From an uncultured SAR86 cluster bacterium (GTDB taxonomy: Bacteria > Pseudomonadota > Gammaproteobacteria > Magnimaribacterales > D2472): a stretch of DNA of 64,000 bases. Positions 40,274-49,928 of this stretch are shown here, piece by piece. Position 1 is the first letter of the stretch; each line of letters opens with the position of its first letter. The position numbers and the translations under genes were made by a program. Where the stretch lies: contig CACLBJ010000001.1 in assembly GCA_902605165.1 (NCBI GenBank), positions 186,001-250,000 on the forward strand. Reading direction: 5' to 3'. The notes under the pieces are model-generated. The model ran no database searches. It was not told the DNA's origin and worked only from the letters and a program-made list of their open reading frames with translations.

Positions 40274-41961
40274 AAATTATTTTTCCAGTCTTCAATGATC
40301 ATGTCAGATGCTTTTTCGCCAATCATAATTGTTGGGGCATTGGTATTACCTCCTATTAACGTTGGCATGATTGAAGCATCAACAACTCGCAAACCTTCTA
40401 CTTTATGAACTTTAAGCCTTTGGTCAACAACTGCCTCATCGTCACTGCCCATTTTGCATGTTCCTACAGGGTGATAGACAGTGTCTGCTCCTTCACGAAT
40501 AGCCTTTTCAATATCAGCATCATCATTTATATCAATCGGTCTTTGACAATGTTGTTTTATATATTTGTTTACTGGCTCCATATTTAAGATACCCATCATT
40601 TTTTTGTATCCTTCGATCATATCTTTCATGTCATCAGGATGAGACAAAAACTTTGGGTCTATCAAGGGATCTTCAAATGGATCTGCAGACTTTAATGTAA
40701 CTGTTCCTCTGGACTTTGGTCTCAACAAACAACTGTGGCAGCTAAATCCATGTCCCCAAACTTGTGTCCTTCCATGATCAACAACCATAGCAGGTGCAAA
40801 ATGAAGCTGTATGTCAGGAATTTCTTTTGACTCGCTGGATTTTATAAATCCCCCTGCTTCTGCGATAGTCGAAGTGAATAATCCTGTTTTCTTTAATATG
40901 TACTTTAATACTTCTAATGGGTATTTTATTAAGAATGCCTTTATAGATGTACCAATAAACTGCATAGAGTTATATTTATGAACAGTAAGATAGTCAATGT
41001 GATCCTGAAGGTTTTTTCCTACTCCAGGAAGGTCAACCTTGTGCTCAATACCATGTTTTTCTATTTCTTCTCTTGGTCCTATTCCTGATCTCAGTAATAT
41101 TTGAGGAGAGCCAAAAGCACCTGAACATAGAAGAACTTCTTTTGAGGCTGATATATTATGTGATTCTCCTTCTGCATCTATATATTCAACTCCAGCCGCC
41201 TTTTGATTATCAATTAGGATCTTATTTACATTTGCTTCGGTGATAACGGTTAAGTTCGGTCTATCTATAGCAGGTACCAAATATGCTTTTGCAGTGCTAC
41301 ATCTCTTGCCATCTTTTTGTGTAGTTTGATAGAAACCTATACCCTCTTGTTCTCCACCATTAAAGTCTTCATTATGTTTGTAAAGTTTTGAGCCGGCTTC
41401 CACAAAATCTTTTGTCGGATTGTTCTCATGTCTTATCTTAGAAACATTAAGCGGGCCACCTTGCCCATGGAACTCGTCAGCAAACATTTCATTATGCTCA
41501 GCTTTCTTAAAATATTTTAGGATCTCATCATATGACCATCCTTCATTTCCTAAACTTGCCCAGTGGTCATAATCCCATCTGTGTCCTCTGACGTATAGCA
41601 TGGCATTTATTGAGCTTGAGCCACCAAGTGTCTTGCCTCTAGGTTGTGCACCTCGCCTATGTTCTTTAATTTCTTGCTTGAATGAGTGGACACCACCGGT
41701 TGTATCAACTACCTCAGCAGCTGGTTCAGCTACTGTCACCTCTTCAAATTCTTTTTGAGGAACTGTCTCATAGTTCCAACTAACTGGATTATTTGGACCA
41801 AAGAATGCAAAACCTATAGGTATGTGGATCCTTGGATCTTTATCTTTTATTCCGGCTTCCATAATACAAACACTGGTATTTGGATCAGCACTCAATCTAT
41901 TAGCTAAAACGCACCCTGCAGAACCTGCTCCTATAATGACAAAATCATATGTTTTATTCAT
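40270..41961 (-). CDS. GMC-family oxidoreductase (choline dehydrogenase-like)
   Basis: FVIIGAGSAGCVLANRLSADP, RGKTLGGSSSINAMLYVRGHRWDYDHWA, YHPVGTCKMGSD. Confidence 0.94.
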   Translation of the reverse strand: MNKTYDFVIIGAGSAGCVLANRLSADPNTSVCIMEAGIKDKDPRIHIPIGFAFFGPNNPVSWNYETVPQKEFEEVTVAEPAAEVVDTTGGVHSFKQEIKEHRRGAQPRGKTLGGSSSINAMLYVRGHRWDYDHWASLGNEGWSYDEILKYFKKAEHNEMFADEFHGQGGPLNVSKIRHENNPTKDFVEAGSKLYKHNEDFNGGEQEGIGFYQTTQKDGKRCSTAKAYLVPAIDRPNLTVITEANVNKILIDNQKAAGVEYIDAEGESHNISASKEVLLCSGAFGSPQILLRSGIGPREEIEKHGIEHKVDLPGVGKNLQDHIDYLTVHKYNSMQFIGTSIKAFLIKYPLEVLKYILKKTGLFTSTIAEAGGFIKSSESKEIPDIQLHFAPAMVVDHGRTQVWGHGFSCHSCLLRPKSRGTVTLKSADPFEDPLIDPKFLSHPDDMKDMIEGYKKMMGILNMEPVNKYIKQHCQRPIDINDDADIEKAIREGADTVYHPVGTCKMGSDDEAVVDQRLKVHKVEGLRVVDASIMPTLIGGNTNAPTIMIGEKASDMIIEDWKNNL

Positions 41962-42039
41962 GAAAATATTTTAACATCTATCAGATTGCATGTTGATAGC
42001 TTGACCTTTAGAATAACCACCTAGTTTACGAGGTAGAAA

Positions 42040-44472
42040 ATGAAGAATATCAGTTATTTGTTAAGTTTATTATTAGTTTTTTCCTATGTTTCTTTTGCAG
42101 ATGAAGAAGTTAAGGAAGTCCCTAAAGAATCAGAAGAAGTTACAGAAGATGTAGCGGAAGAGGCAATAGATGAGGAAGATGAAGAAGATAAAGATCCAAC
42201 TATTAGTGAGTTCATTGAGGAGGGTGAGTTTGAAGTCATTGAAGGAATGCTCGATATTTATTACGAAACAGAAGAAGATACTTACTACACAATTGTTGAA
42301 GAGGAAAATCTTTCAAAAGAATTTATCTATTTTTACTACATCATAAGTGGTGCCCAAGCTGGCGGAGCAAGCGGTGGAGATATGGGAGATAGTTCTGTAT
42401 TAGAGTTTAGAAAATTTAAGGACGATATAGCGCTCTATAAAAAGAATACAGTTTTTAACTATGATGACTCAAATAATATTTCAAAATCTACTTTAACGAA
42501 CATACTTGAATCATTTGTTGGTAGGTTTGAGGTAAAGATAGAAGAGGAAGGTAGATATCTAATTAATATCGATAAGCTATTTCTAGGTGAAATGCTTGTT
42601 GGGCTCACCCCGCCTAAAGAATATGCAGAGTATTACAGTCTTATTCTTGGAAGAATTGATGACAAAAAAACATATATCAGCCGAGTAAAAAACTACCCAA
42701 AAAATACTTCTATAGAGGTAACCTATGGCTTCTTTAATCCCAGTCCTAAAGGTTCAGTCGATGCAGTGCCAGATGCAAGATATTCAAGTATCGTAGCAAG
42801 GCATATGTTTGTTGAAATGCCAGATAACAATTATGTGCCAAGAACTGCTGATCAGCGAGTAGGATATTTCTCAACAAAGATTACCGATTTGAGTACTTAT
42901 GATTACTTTAAAGGCAAGGATCTAATCAATAGATGGCGTTTAATTAAAAAAGATCCGACAGCGGAGCTTTCTGAACCAATAAATCCTATTGTTTTTTGGG
43001 TAGAAAATTCAACACCTGAAGAAATAAAACCATTTGTTGTTGAAGCAATCGAGCTTTGGAATATTGCCTTTGAAAAAGCAGGGTTTAAAAATGCTGTTGT
43101 TGCAAAAATCCAGCCAGATGATGCTGAATGGGATGCTGGTGATGTTCAATATAATGTTATTCGTTGGGCTTCAACCCCCTCTCCGAGGTATTCTGGATAT
43201 GGTCCAAGTGTTGCTAACCCAAGAACTGGAGAGATGATAGCTGCTGACATAGTTCAAGAGTTTAACTCCATCAGTTATGGATATAGACTTAGAAAGATTT
43301 GGGGTTACGATGAAGAAAATGATCCGCTAAGACAGTGGATTGTATCCTTAACACTTCATGAAATTGGTCATACTCTTGGTCTGCGTCATAACTTTAAAGC
43401 AAGCTGGTTGTATGGGCCTACTGAAATTCATGACAAAAGTGTGACTGGTAAGAACCATATTGGTTCTGTTATGGATTATGATCCAATCAATATTGCGCCT
43501 GAGGGTGTTGAGCAAGGAAATTACTTCCCAACGGTGCCTGGTTTTTATGATATCTGGGCTATTGCTTTTGGTTATACCCCAGAGATGAGCGAACAAGAGA
43601 GAAATGATTTATTAGCTCAGTCAACAAAACCTGAGCTTATATTTGGCACCGATGACGATGCCATGGGATCTCCAGGAAGGAATACTGATCCAAGAAACAA
43701 AAGGTATGACATGTCAAATGATCCAATAACTTATTCAGTTCAAAGAATTCAAACGATTGACAAGAAAATTGCTGAGTTGCCAGAAATATTTAATGAGCCT
43801 GGATCAACTTACTCTGAGCTCAAAGGTACATTTGATAGCCTGGTTAGAGATAAAGGCAGGTTTCTTGAGTCTGTAGCAATCCAAATTGGAGGAGTCTATT
43901 CCAATAGGCTTGTTGTAGGGCAAGATGAAAACATGACGCCTTTTGAGGTGGTTCCATATAGTGAGCAAAAAAGAGCAATGAAAGTTCTAAATGCTGAACT
44001 GTTTGCAAATGATGCTTTTACGTTTGATCCAGAAATATTAAAACTACTTCAATCAGAAAAAAGAGCTGCTAGCTATGGAAACTCTGATAATGATCCAAAG
44101 ATCCATGATCTTGTTTTAAGAATGCAAATGAGCTCTCTTAGCTTTATTCTTCATCCAAGAGTAATGAAGAGACTCTCAGATAGCTCTCAGTATGGTAATG
44201 AATATTTACCAAATGAGGTTCTAGAAGACATCTTTAAGGGTATCTTTGTACCAAGAGAGATTCCTAGTACATTTAAAATGAATCTTCAGTCAGCGTATGT
44301 TGATGGCTTAATCGAAGCTATGAGCGATGGAAGCTATGATGAAATATCTAGAGCAGCAATCTTTAGCTCGCTTAATAAGATTAAGAACTTCACAAATTCA
44401 GCATATGGTAATGATATGGTAAAGGGGCACTTTAGTTATTTAAACTGGAAAATAAACGATGCCCTTGATTGA
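42040..44472 (+). CDS. Zinc-dependent (M10/metzincin-like) metalloprotease, DUF5117/DUF4953-like
   Basis: Signal peptide, very acidic N-terminus, LTLHEIGHTLGLRHNFKAS metzincin motif, VMDYDPIN. Confidence 0.85.
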   Translation: MKNISYLLSLLLVFSYVSFADEEVKEVPKESEEVTEDVAEEAIDEEDEEDKDPTISEFIEEGEFEVIEGMLDIYYETEEDTYYTIVEEENLSKEFIYFYYIISGAQAGGASGGDMGDSSVLEFRKFKDDIALYKKNTVFNYDDSNNISKSTLTNILESFVGRFEVKIEEEGRYLINIDKLFLGEMLVGLTPPKEYAEYYSLILGRIDDKKTYISRVKNYPKNTSIEVTYGFFNPSPKGSVDAVPDARYSSIVARHMFVEMPDNNYVPRTADQRVGYFSTKITDLSTYDYFKGKDLINRWRLIKKDPTAELSEPINPIVFWVENSTPEEIKPFVVEAIELWNIAFEKAGFKNAVVAKIQPDDAEWDAGDVQYNVIRWASTPSPRYSGYGPSVANPRTGEMIAADIVQEFNSISYGYRLRKIWGYDEENDPLRQWIVSLTLHEIGHTLGLRHNFKASWLYGPTEIHDKSVTGKNHIGSVMDYDPINIAPEGVEQGNYFPTVPGFYDIWAIAFGYTPEMSEQERNDLLAQSTKPELIFGTDDDAMGSPGRNTDPRNKRYDMSNDPITYSVQRIQTIDKKIAELPEIFNEPGSTYSELKGTFDSLVRDKGRFLESVAIQIGGVYSNRLVVGQDENMTPFEVVPYSEQKRAMKVLNAELFANDAFTFDPEILKLLQSEKRAASYGNSDNDPKIHDLVLRMQMSSLSFILHPRVMKRLSDSSQYGNEYLPNEVLEDIFKGIFVPREIPSTFKMNLQSAYVDGLIEAMSDGSYDEISRAAIFSSLNKIKNFTNSAYGNDMVKGHFSYLNWKINDALD

Positions 44473-45321
44473 TTAAAATGAGCCGCCTCTTAATTTAGTA
44501 TTTGGCGGCCCAAATGTCAGAGATAAAGCTTCTTTAACTGTTTTTGCTTTTCTAATATCTTTAAGAATTGCACTCCATCCCATAAAAGTAATCTTTACAG
44601 GGTTAAATGTATTAACATTATTAACTAATCCATATTTGACCGGTTCTTTTTCAGGCTCAAATGTTCCGAACATCTTGTCCCAAATAATAAAAAGGTTTCC
44701 ATAATTTTTATCTATATACTCTTTGTTGGCTCCGTGATGAACTCGATGATGAGATGGTGTATTAAAAATAATTTCTAGCGGGCCAAGCTTATCAACTATT
44801 TGAGTGTGTCCAACTACACCCCAAAGTGTGCTTACAACTCCTGCAATAACAACAATGGTTGGATCCATTCCAACTAATGGAAGCACTGCAAAAAAGGGAA
44901 GTTTTGATAATGGTGCAAACCAAGCCTGACGAAGCGATACCGCAAAATTCATCTCCTCACTTGAGTGATGGCTCATATGTATCGCCCAAAGAAATCTTAC
45001 CCTATGGGAAAGCCTATGATAGATATAAAAAACTAGGTCTATCAAGACAAAAGCTAATACCCACATAAGCCATAAAGGTATTATGCTTGCTAAATCAATA
45101 ACCCTAAATTGATAAAGAAAGATATGAACTGCAAAAGATAAGCCTTTTGCAGCAGATCCGATTAGTATGTTCCCAACAAGAAGCCCTGCTGTGCATAAAG
45201 TATCATCAAGTCTATAAAAAGATTTATTAGTAATTGATGAAAATATTGCTTCAAGAGCAATCATTCCATAGATTATGGGCAGCCCAATGGCATAAACTTC
45301 GGCAACTGTAAGGTTAGTCAT
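44473..45321 (-). CDS. Sterol desaturase / fatty acid hydroxylase family protein
   Basis: HRLSHRVRFLWAIHMSHHSSEEMN, PSHHRVHHGANKEYIDKNYGNLFIIWDKMFGTF histidine boxes. Confidence 0.93.
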   Translation of the reverse strand: MTNLTVAEVYAIGLPIIYGMIALEAIFSSITNKSFYRLDDTLCTAGLLVGNILIGSAAKGLSFAVHIFLYQFRVIDLASIIPLWLMWVLAFVLIDLVFYIYHRLSHRVRFLWAIHMSHHSSEEMNFAVSLRQAWFAPLSKLPFFAVLPLVGMDPTIVVIAGVVSTLWGVVGHTQIVDKLGPLEIIFNTPSHHRVHHGANKEYIDKNYGNLFIIWDKMFGTFEPEKEPVKYGLVNNVNTFNPVKITFMGWSAILKDIRKAKTVKEALSLTFGPPNTKLRGGSF

Positions 45322-45887
45322 TTAGATTTCAGTGACTCAATATTTTTGATAAGTGAGTCTAGCTCAGGTTTATTTGCTCTTATTTCGTCCATAGATAAGC
45401 CTTGAAGCTCATGAGGAAAAACGAGCCATTGATCTGTTTCATGTATGTAGTAATCAGGTATTCTGTCTGTTTTATTTTTGCTTGGTTTGAAGTATGGGGT
45501 TGCTATTCGTATTTCTGGTGTGTTCTTTTTACATGCAGACTCTAAATCACTTACAACCTTATTAACTGACATGCCGGTGTCATACACGTCATCAACAATT
45601 AAAAGGGAATCCTCTGACTTAAGTTTTCTTATCACATAATTAAGCCCAAAGACTTGGACTTCATCTTTCCTAGAGTCAATTCCTGAATAATATGAAGTCC
45701 TAATAGCGATATGGTCTGAAGGAATATCAAGAAAATCTAGAAATTCCTGAACTGCTATACCAACTGGAGCTCCGCCTCTCCAAACTCCAATAATATAATC
45801 TGGTTTAAAACCACTCTCAAAGATTTTCCAGGCTAAATTGTAAGAGTCCTTTAGAAGTTGGTCTGCCTGGATAAAATGCTTTTCCAT
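45318..45887 (-). CDS. Phosphoribosyltransferase (purine/xanthine-guanine type)
   Basis: IIGVWRGGAPVGIAVQEFL, SLLIVDDVYDTGMSVNKV PRPP motif. Confidence 0.87.
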   Translation of the reverse strand: MEKHFIQADQLLKDSYNLAWKIFESGFKPDYIIGVWRGGAPVGIAVQEFLDFLDIPSDHIAIRTSYYSGIDSRKDEVQVFGLNYVIRKLKSEDSLLIVDDVYDTGMSVNKVVSDLESACKKNTPEIRIATPYFKPSKNKTDRIPDYYIHETDQWLVFPHELQGLSMDEIRANKPELDSLIKNIESLKSK

Positions 45888-45946
45888 AAAGCGTATATTA
45901 CTCCAAACAGACCTAATATATAAACTAGCAGTTCTTAAATACTTTG

Positions 45947-48265
45947 CTAGAAGCTATATCTTAACCTTGTCATAAATTGTCTTGGTGGTATCAGCTCAAG
46001 ACCTGTAGCGGCAACACCAAAAACATCTGTCATACTTGAATTAACGCCAGCTTCGTCAGTAACGTTTAGAAGCATAAAATCAACTTCTAGATCATCGCTA
46101 AAACCAATGCTGGTTGTAATATTTCCAATCTGATAGTCCCTAACATAATCTACAAGCGGATTATTGGAGACCCTTTGCTGGAAACTACCTCTTTTAACAA
46201 ACTGAACAAGAGTAGTTAAAGAATTCCCTGATGCTAAGTTGGTCTCATATTTTAGAGTTATGTCAGCTGTAAGTTCGGGAGTTTTAGCAAGCTGATTACC
46301 TTTTACATTTTCTCTAAGGCCATACCTAATATCTTCTTCGCCGAAGAAGTAAGGATAGGCGTCTACATTATCTAAAACCTCATAATCTGATGTTACTTCT
46401 GAGTCTAAAAATGCAAGATTCATATCAAGACTAAGTGAATCTGTTATAAATCCAGTAAATTCAATCTCAAGACCGGACATTTCTGAGTCAGGTATATTAG
46501 CCACACCACCTCTATATATATCCGGATCAGTAGCTTGAAATTGGAGATTTTCATATGAGTAAGAGAAAACAGCTATGTTTGCCCTAGCAGCACCATCTGC
46601 AAAAGTTGACTTAAGGCCCAACTCAACGGAGTCAACAGTCTCAGCTTCAAAAGTTGGAAACACCATTGGAGGAGCGTTATCATCATCAAATCCAAATGTT
46701 AAGTTACTACCGCCTGGCTTAAATCCTTTTGCTAAAGCGAAATAGCCCATAATATCTTCCGAGAAATCAACCTCAGCTACAACTCTTGATGTTATCTCAT
46801 CAGTAGTTCCCTCTTCTTGGAACGATTCAACATTTAAAAAGTTTGTTACATCTGTTGTGAATGTATCTTCGGAATAACGAAGTCCAGATATGATTCTGAA
46901 ATCATCACTAAGACTATATGTTGTTTGTGCATAAACTGAATAGGACTCTCTGCTTGGGTTTGCATCTGTAAAGAAATCAACCTCTGCAATTGGGCCAAAT
47001 ATATCGAACCTTCCTGGAATTCCATAGTCATGGTCATAGCAATAACTTGGATCAGCAAAGGACTCACCACATAAATATTTAATTCTTCCATCTAAATCAT
47101 CATCCCTATAGCCTCTGATTACATTTTCTATTTCATGATCCATATAGAAAGCACCAACTGTCCAATCGAGTTTCCCATTAAGAGCAGGTTCGTTTGAAAC
47201 TAAATTAATCTCAAAAGTTGAGGTATCAACTAAGGAAGTCTCAGGGGTAAATTCAGCTCTTTGATAAGTTGATCCTGCTGGAAGTCCTTCAATTGATAAA
47301 ACTGGATCAAGGTAATTATGTCTATCATTATCTCTAACAACTAGGACATCATCTTCCTGAACACTTGCTATTATTTTTAAGTTAGCGTATCCAAGATCAG
47401 ATTCATAAATTGCTGCAACAACCATTGATGATAGCTCATGTTTGGAAACAGTGTCCTGTGAAAGCTTCCTCATTCCAGAAGTTTGATCATCAATTCCTCT
47501 CATAGCTGCGCCATTTCTATCGACTTTGAAATATTGACCAAAGACTCTTAGGCTTGAAGTATCATTTAAATCAAACATCCAGTCTGTTCTAAAGCTTTTG
47601 TTATTGTCATCATCAAGATCCTGGCCTGTAACAACATTCTTGCTAAAGCCATCTCTCGTTGTTGAAGATATTGAGAATCTTGATGCTATTTTGTCAGATA
47701 CTACAAAATTGTTAGAAGTGCTAACTTTTTTCAAATTGTAATCACCAAAGGTTACGCTTAATTTTCCTTCTGCTCCCTCTGTTGTCGGTGCTCTACTAAT
47801 AACATTAACTGCTCCACCAGTGGAGTTTTGGCCAAAAAGTGTTCCTTGTGGCCCTCTCAATACTTCAATTCTCTCAACATCCAAGAAATCTGTACCGAGC
47901 GCAAATGGAGAGGCTATAAATACACCATCCATATGGTATGCAACCGATGGAGCTGCAATAGCATTCTGATTTGTCTCGTTACCCACTCCTCTTATTGAAA
48001 TAATAGTTTTGTAACCTTCATTTTTGGCTACAGTTACGCCTGGCACAATAGCACTAAGATCTACAAAGCTTGTTATATTCTTTTCTTCAATATCCGATTC
48101 AGTCAAAGCAGTCACTGCTTGTGAAATATCCTGAAGACTTTCAGAACGTTTTTCAGCTGTAACAACCACTTCCTCAACTTCCTGCGCCATCAGATTCAAT
48201 CCAAAAGCGCCTACAAAAGAAGCTAAAATTACTTTTTTAAATAAAAGATTTACATAATTTTTCAT
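45947..48265 (-). CDS. TonB-dependent outer-membrane receptor
   Basis: Signal peptide, EEVVVTAEKRSESLQDISQAVTAL TonB box/plug, C-terminal TRLRYSF. ATG at 48265 has SD ggggaa; the ORF extension to 48316 is probably untranslated. Confidence 0.93.
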   Translation of the reverse strand: MKNYVNLLFKKVILASFVGAFGLNLMAQEVEEVVVTAEKRSESLQDISQAVTALTESDIEEKNITSFVDLSAIVPGVTVAKNEGYKTIISIRGVGNETNQNAIAAPSVAYHMDGVFIASPFALGTDFLDVERIEVLRGPQGTLFGQNSTGGAVNVISRAPTTEGAEGKLSVTFGDYNLKKVSTSNNFVVSDKIASRFSISSTTRDGFSKNVVTGQDLDDDNNKSFRTDWMFDLNDTSSLRVFGQYFKVDRNGAAMRGIDDQTSGMRKLSQDTVSKHELSSMVVAAIYESDLGYANLKIIASVQEDDVLVVRDNDRHNYLDPVLSIEGLPAGSTYQRAEFTPETSLVDTSTFEINLVSNEPALNGKLDWTVGAFYMDHEIENVIRGYRDDDLDGRIKYLCGESFADPSYCYDHDYGIPGRFDIFGPIAEVDFFTDANPSRESYSVYAQTTYSLSDDFRIISGLRYSEDTFTTDVTNFLNVESFQEEGTTDEITSRVVAEVDFSEDIMGYFALAKGFKPGGSNLTFGFDDDNAPPMVFPTFEAETVDSVELGLKSTFADGAARANIAVFSYSYENLQFQATDPDIYRGGVANIPDSEMSGLEIEFTGFITDSLSLDMNLAFLDSEVTSDYEVLDNVDAYPYFFGEEDIRYGLRENVKGNQLAKTPELTADITLKYETNLASGNSLTTLVQFVKRGSFQQRVSNNPLVDYVRDYQIGNITTSIGFSDDLEVDFMLLNVTDEAGVNSSMTDVFGVAATGLELIPPRQFMTRLRYSF

Positions 48266-48321
48266 AAAATTTCCCCGTAAAGTTTTTTTCTTTTGTAATT
48301 TTTGTCTGCAGGACAATTGAA

Positions 48322-48342
48322 GTTAAACTCGGTCCGTTTAAC
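48322..48342 (-). promoter_or_regulatory. Perfect 7-bp hairpin in the receptor 5' leader
   Basis: gttaaac-tcggtcc-gtttaac on the + strand; 7-bp arms and 7-nt loop, 57-77 nt upstream of the receptor ATG. Confidence 0.55.
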
Positions 48343-48347
48343 AAGCG

Positions 48348-48451
48348 GCGTTCCTTCGGTTTTCACCTACTTCCGTCTCCTAAGAGATGAACGATTTTTG
48401 CGTTCCTTCAGCTTTCGCTTACTTCCGACTCCGAAGAGTTGAACGATTTTA
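48348..48451 (-). repeat. Two tandem 52-bp imperfect direct repeats in the receptor leader
   Basis: Units 48348-48399 and 48400-48451 align end to end without gaps with 44/52 identities. Each contains terminal cgttc...gaacg inverted repeats. Confidence 0.8.
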
Positions 48452-48636
48452 ACTCACATATTACTCAAAAATTGAGCTCCTTTTTAACCATGGAGATGGT
48501 GCAAATTAAATCACAATATAAAATAATACTTTCTTAAATTTGACTTAACAAGCTGCAAATCAATATTGAGCAACTTTTTTTGTTTTTTTTCCCTAAAAAT
48601 CAGATTTCTAACCTTAAACCTGTAAAATTTATCTAA

Positions 48637-49926
48637 ATGTTAGAAAAAATCTTCAAACTCGAATCGAATAAAACTTCCCTAGGCAAAGAAGTTTTAGCTG
48701 GTATTACAACCTTTGTGACAATGGCTTATATCATATTTGTTAATCCTCAGATGATGGCTGATAGCGGCATGGACTTGGGTGCAAGTTTTGTTGGCACATG
48801 TCTCGCGGCATCGTTTGCTTGCATAATTATGGGAGTTTATTCAAATTGGCCAGTAAGTTTAGCTCCTGGAATGGGGCTGAATGCGTTTTTTACTTATACG
48901 GTAGTCGGTGAAATGGGTTACTCATGGGAGGTGGCACTTGGTGCAGTATTCTTGGCAGGTGTTTTATTTTTCATAATGAGTGTTACAAGGTTAAGAAGAT
49001 GGATGCTCGATAGCATCCCTCTTAATCTACGAATCGCTATGGGAGCTGGTGTTGGTTTATTTATTGGTTTTATAGGCTTAAAAAATGGAGGATTAATAGT
49101 TTCGAACAATGCAACATTTCTTAGTCTTGGAGACTTCACAAATCCTGAAACTTTACTTGCTGCATTTGGTTTCCTAATAATATGTTCTCTTTCTGTAAGA
49201 AATACTCCTGGGGCTATCCTTATTGGCGTAATTCTTGTAACAGCATTCTCTATCTTTCTTGGACTTATAGAGTTTGGAGGACTAGTTTCTATGCCTCCCA
49301 GTATCGCTCCCACTTTTATGAAAATGGATATTCTTGGGGCTTTGGATCTTGCAATGCTAAGTGTGGTAATGTCATTTCTTTTTGTAAATCTATTTGATAC
49401 TGCTGGAACTTTGTTAGGTGTTGCTACAAGAGCAAAAATAACTGATGAGTTTGGCAATGCAAAAAACTTTGATAAAGCTCTGAAAGCTGACAGTAGTTCA
49501 AGCATATTTGGAACTTTCTTTGGCTGCTCCCCTGTTACAAGTTATGTAGAAAGCTCTGCAGGAGTAGAGGCTGGAGGAAGAACGGGTTTAACAACTGTGG
49601 TGGTAGGTCTTCTCTTTTTGGTTGCAATTTTCTTTTCGCCTCTTGCTGCAATTGTTCCGGCATATGCTACTGCAGGTGCATTAATTTATGTTTCTATTCT
49701 TATGATGAGCGGCATGGAAAAGCTAAATTGGTCTGATTCGACAGAGCTGTTACCAGCTCTAATTATTATAGTAATGATTCCGCTTACTTTTTCTATTGCA
49801 AACGGTATTGCTCTTGGATTCTTGGCATATGTTGTCCTTAAAATCTCTAATGGAGAAATAAAAAATATTTCCTCTGGGGCTTGGTTTTTAACCGCCATTT
49901 TTGTTTCAAAGTTTCTTTTCTTATAA
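48637..49926 (+). CDS. NCS2 family nucleobase permease (AzgA-like)
   Basis: GITTFVTMAYIIFVNPQMM, APGMGLNAFFTYTVV, FDTAGTLLGVATRA, SSSIFGTFFGCSPVTSYVESSAGVEAGGRTGLT. Confidence 0.94.
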   Translation: MLEKIFKLESNKTSLGKEVLAGITTFVTMAYIIFVNPQMMADSGMDLGASFVGTCLAASFACIIMGVYSNWPVSLAPGMGLNAFFTYTVVGEMGYSWEVALGAVFLAGVLFFIMSVTRLRRWMLDSIPLNLRIAMGAGVGLFIGFIGLKNGGLIVSNNATFLSLGDFTNPETLLAAFGFLIICSLSVRNTPGAILIGVILVTAFSIFLGLIEFGGLVSMPPSIAPTFMKMDILGALDLAMLSVVMSFLFVNLFDTAGTLLGVATRAKITDEFGNAKNFDKALKADSSSSIFGTFFGCSPVTSYVESSAGVEAGGRTGLTTVVVGLLFLVAIFFSPLAAIVPAYATAGALIYVSILMMSGMEKLNWSDSTELLPALIIIVMIPLTFSIANGIALGFLAYVVLKISNGEIKNISSGAWFLTAIFVSKFLFL

Positions 49927-49928
49927 AA

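Noticed and set aside
45888-45946. ctagca...tgctag hairpin as receptor terminator
   Set aside because: Only 6 bp, a long loop and no T-tract.
48266-48316. N-terminal extension of the receptor ORF (MSCRQKLQKKKTLRGNF)
   Set aside because: ATG at 48265 has a proper SD and starts the signal peptide; the extension is probably leader RNA.
48266-48480. Known cobalamin or purine riboswitch in the receptor leader
   Set aside because: I could not find the conserved cobalamin B12-box or a purine three-way junction by eye; kept only as an uncharacterised element.
48918-49505. 195-aa antisense ORF inside the NCS2 permease gene
   Set aside because: Shadow ORF opposite a strongly recognised coding sequence; composition follows the complementary frame and no family is recognisable.
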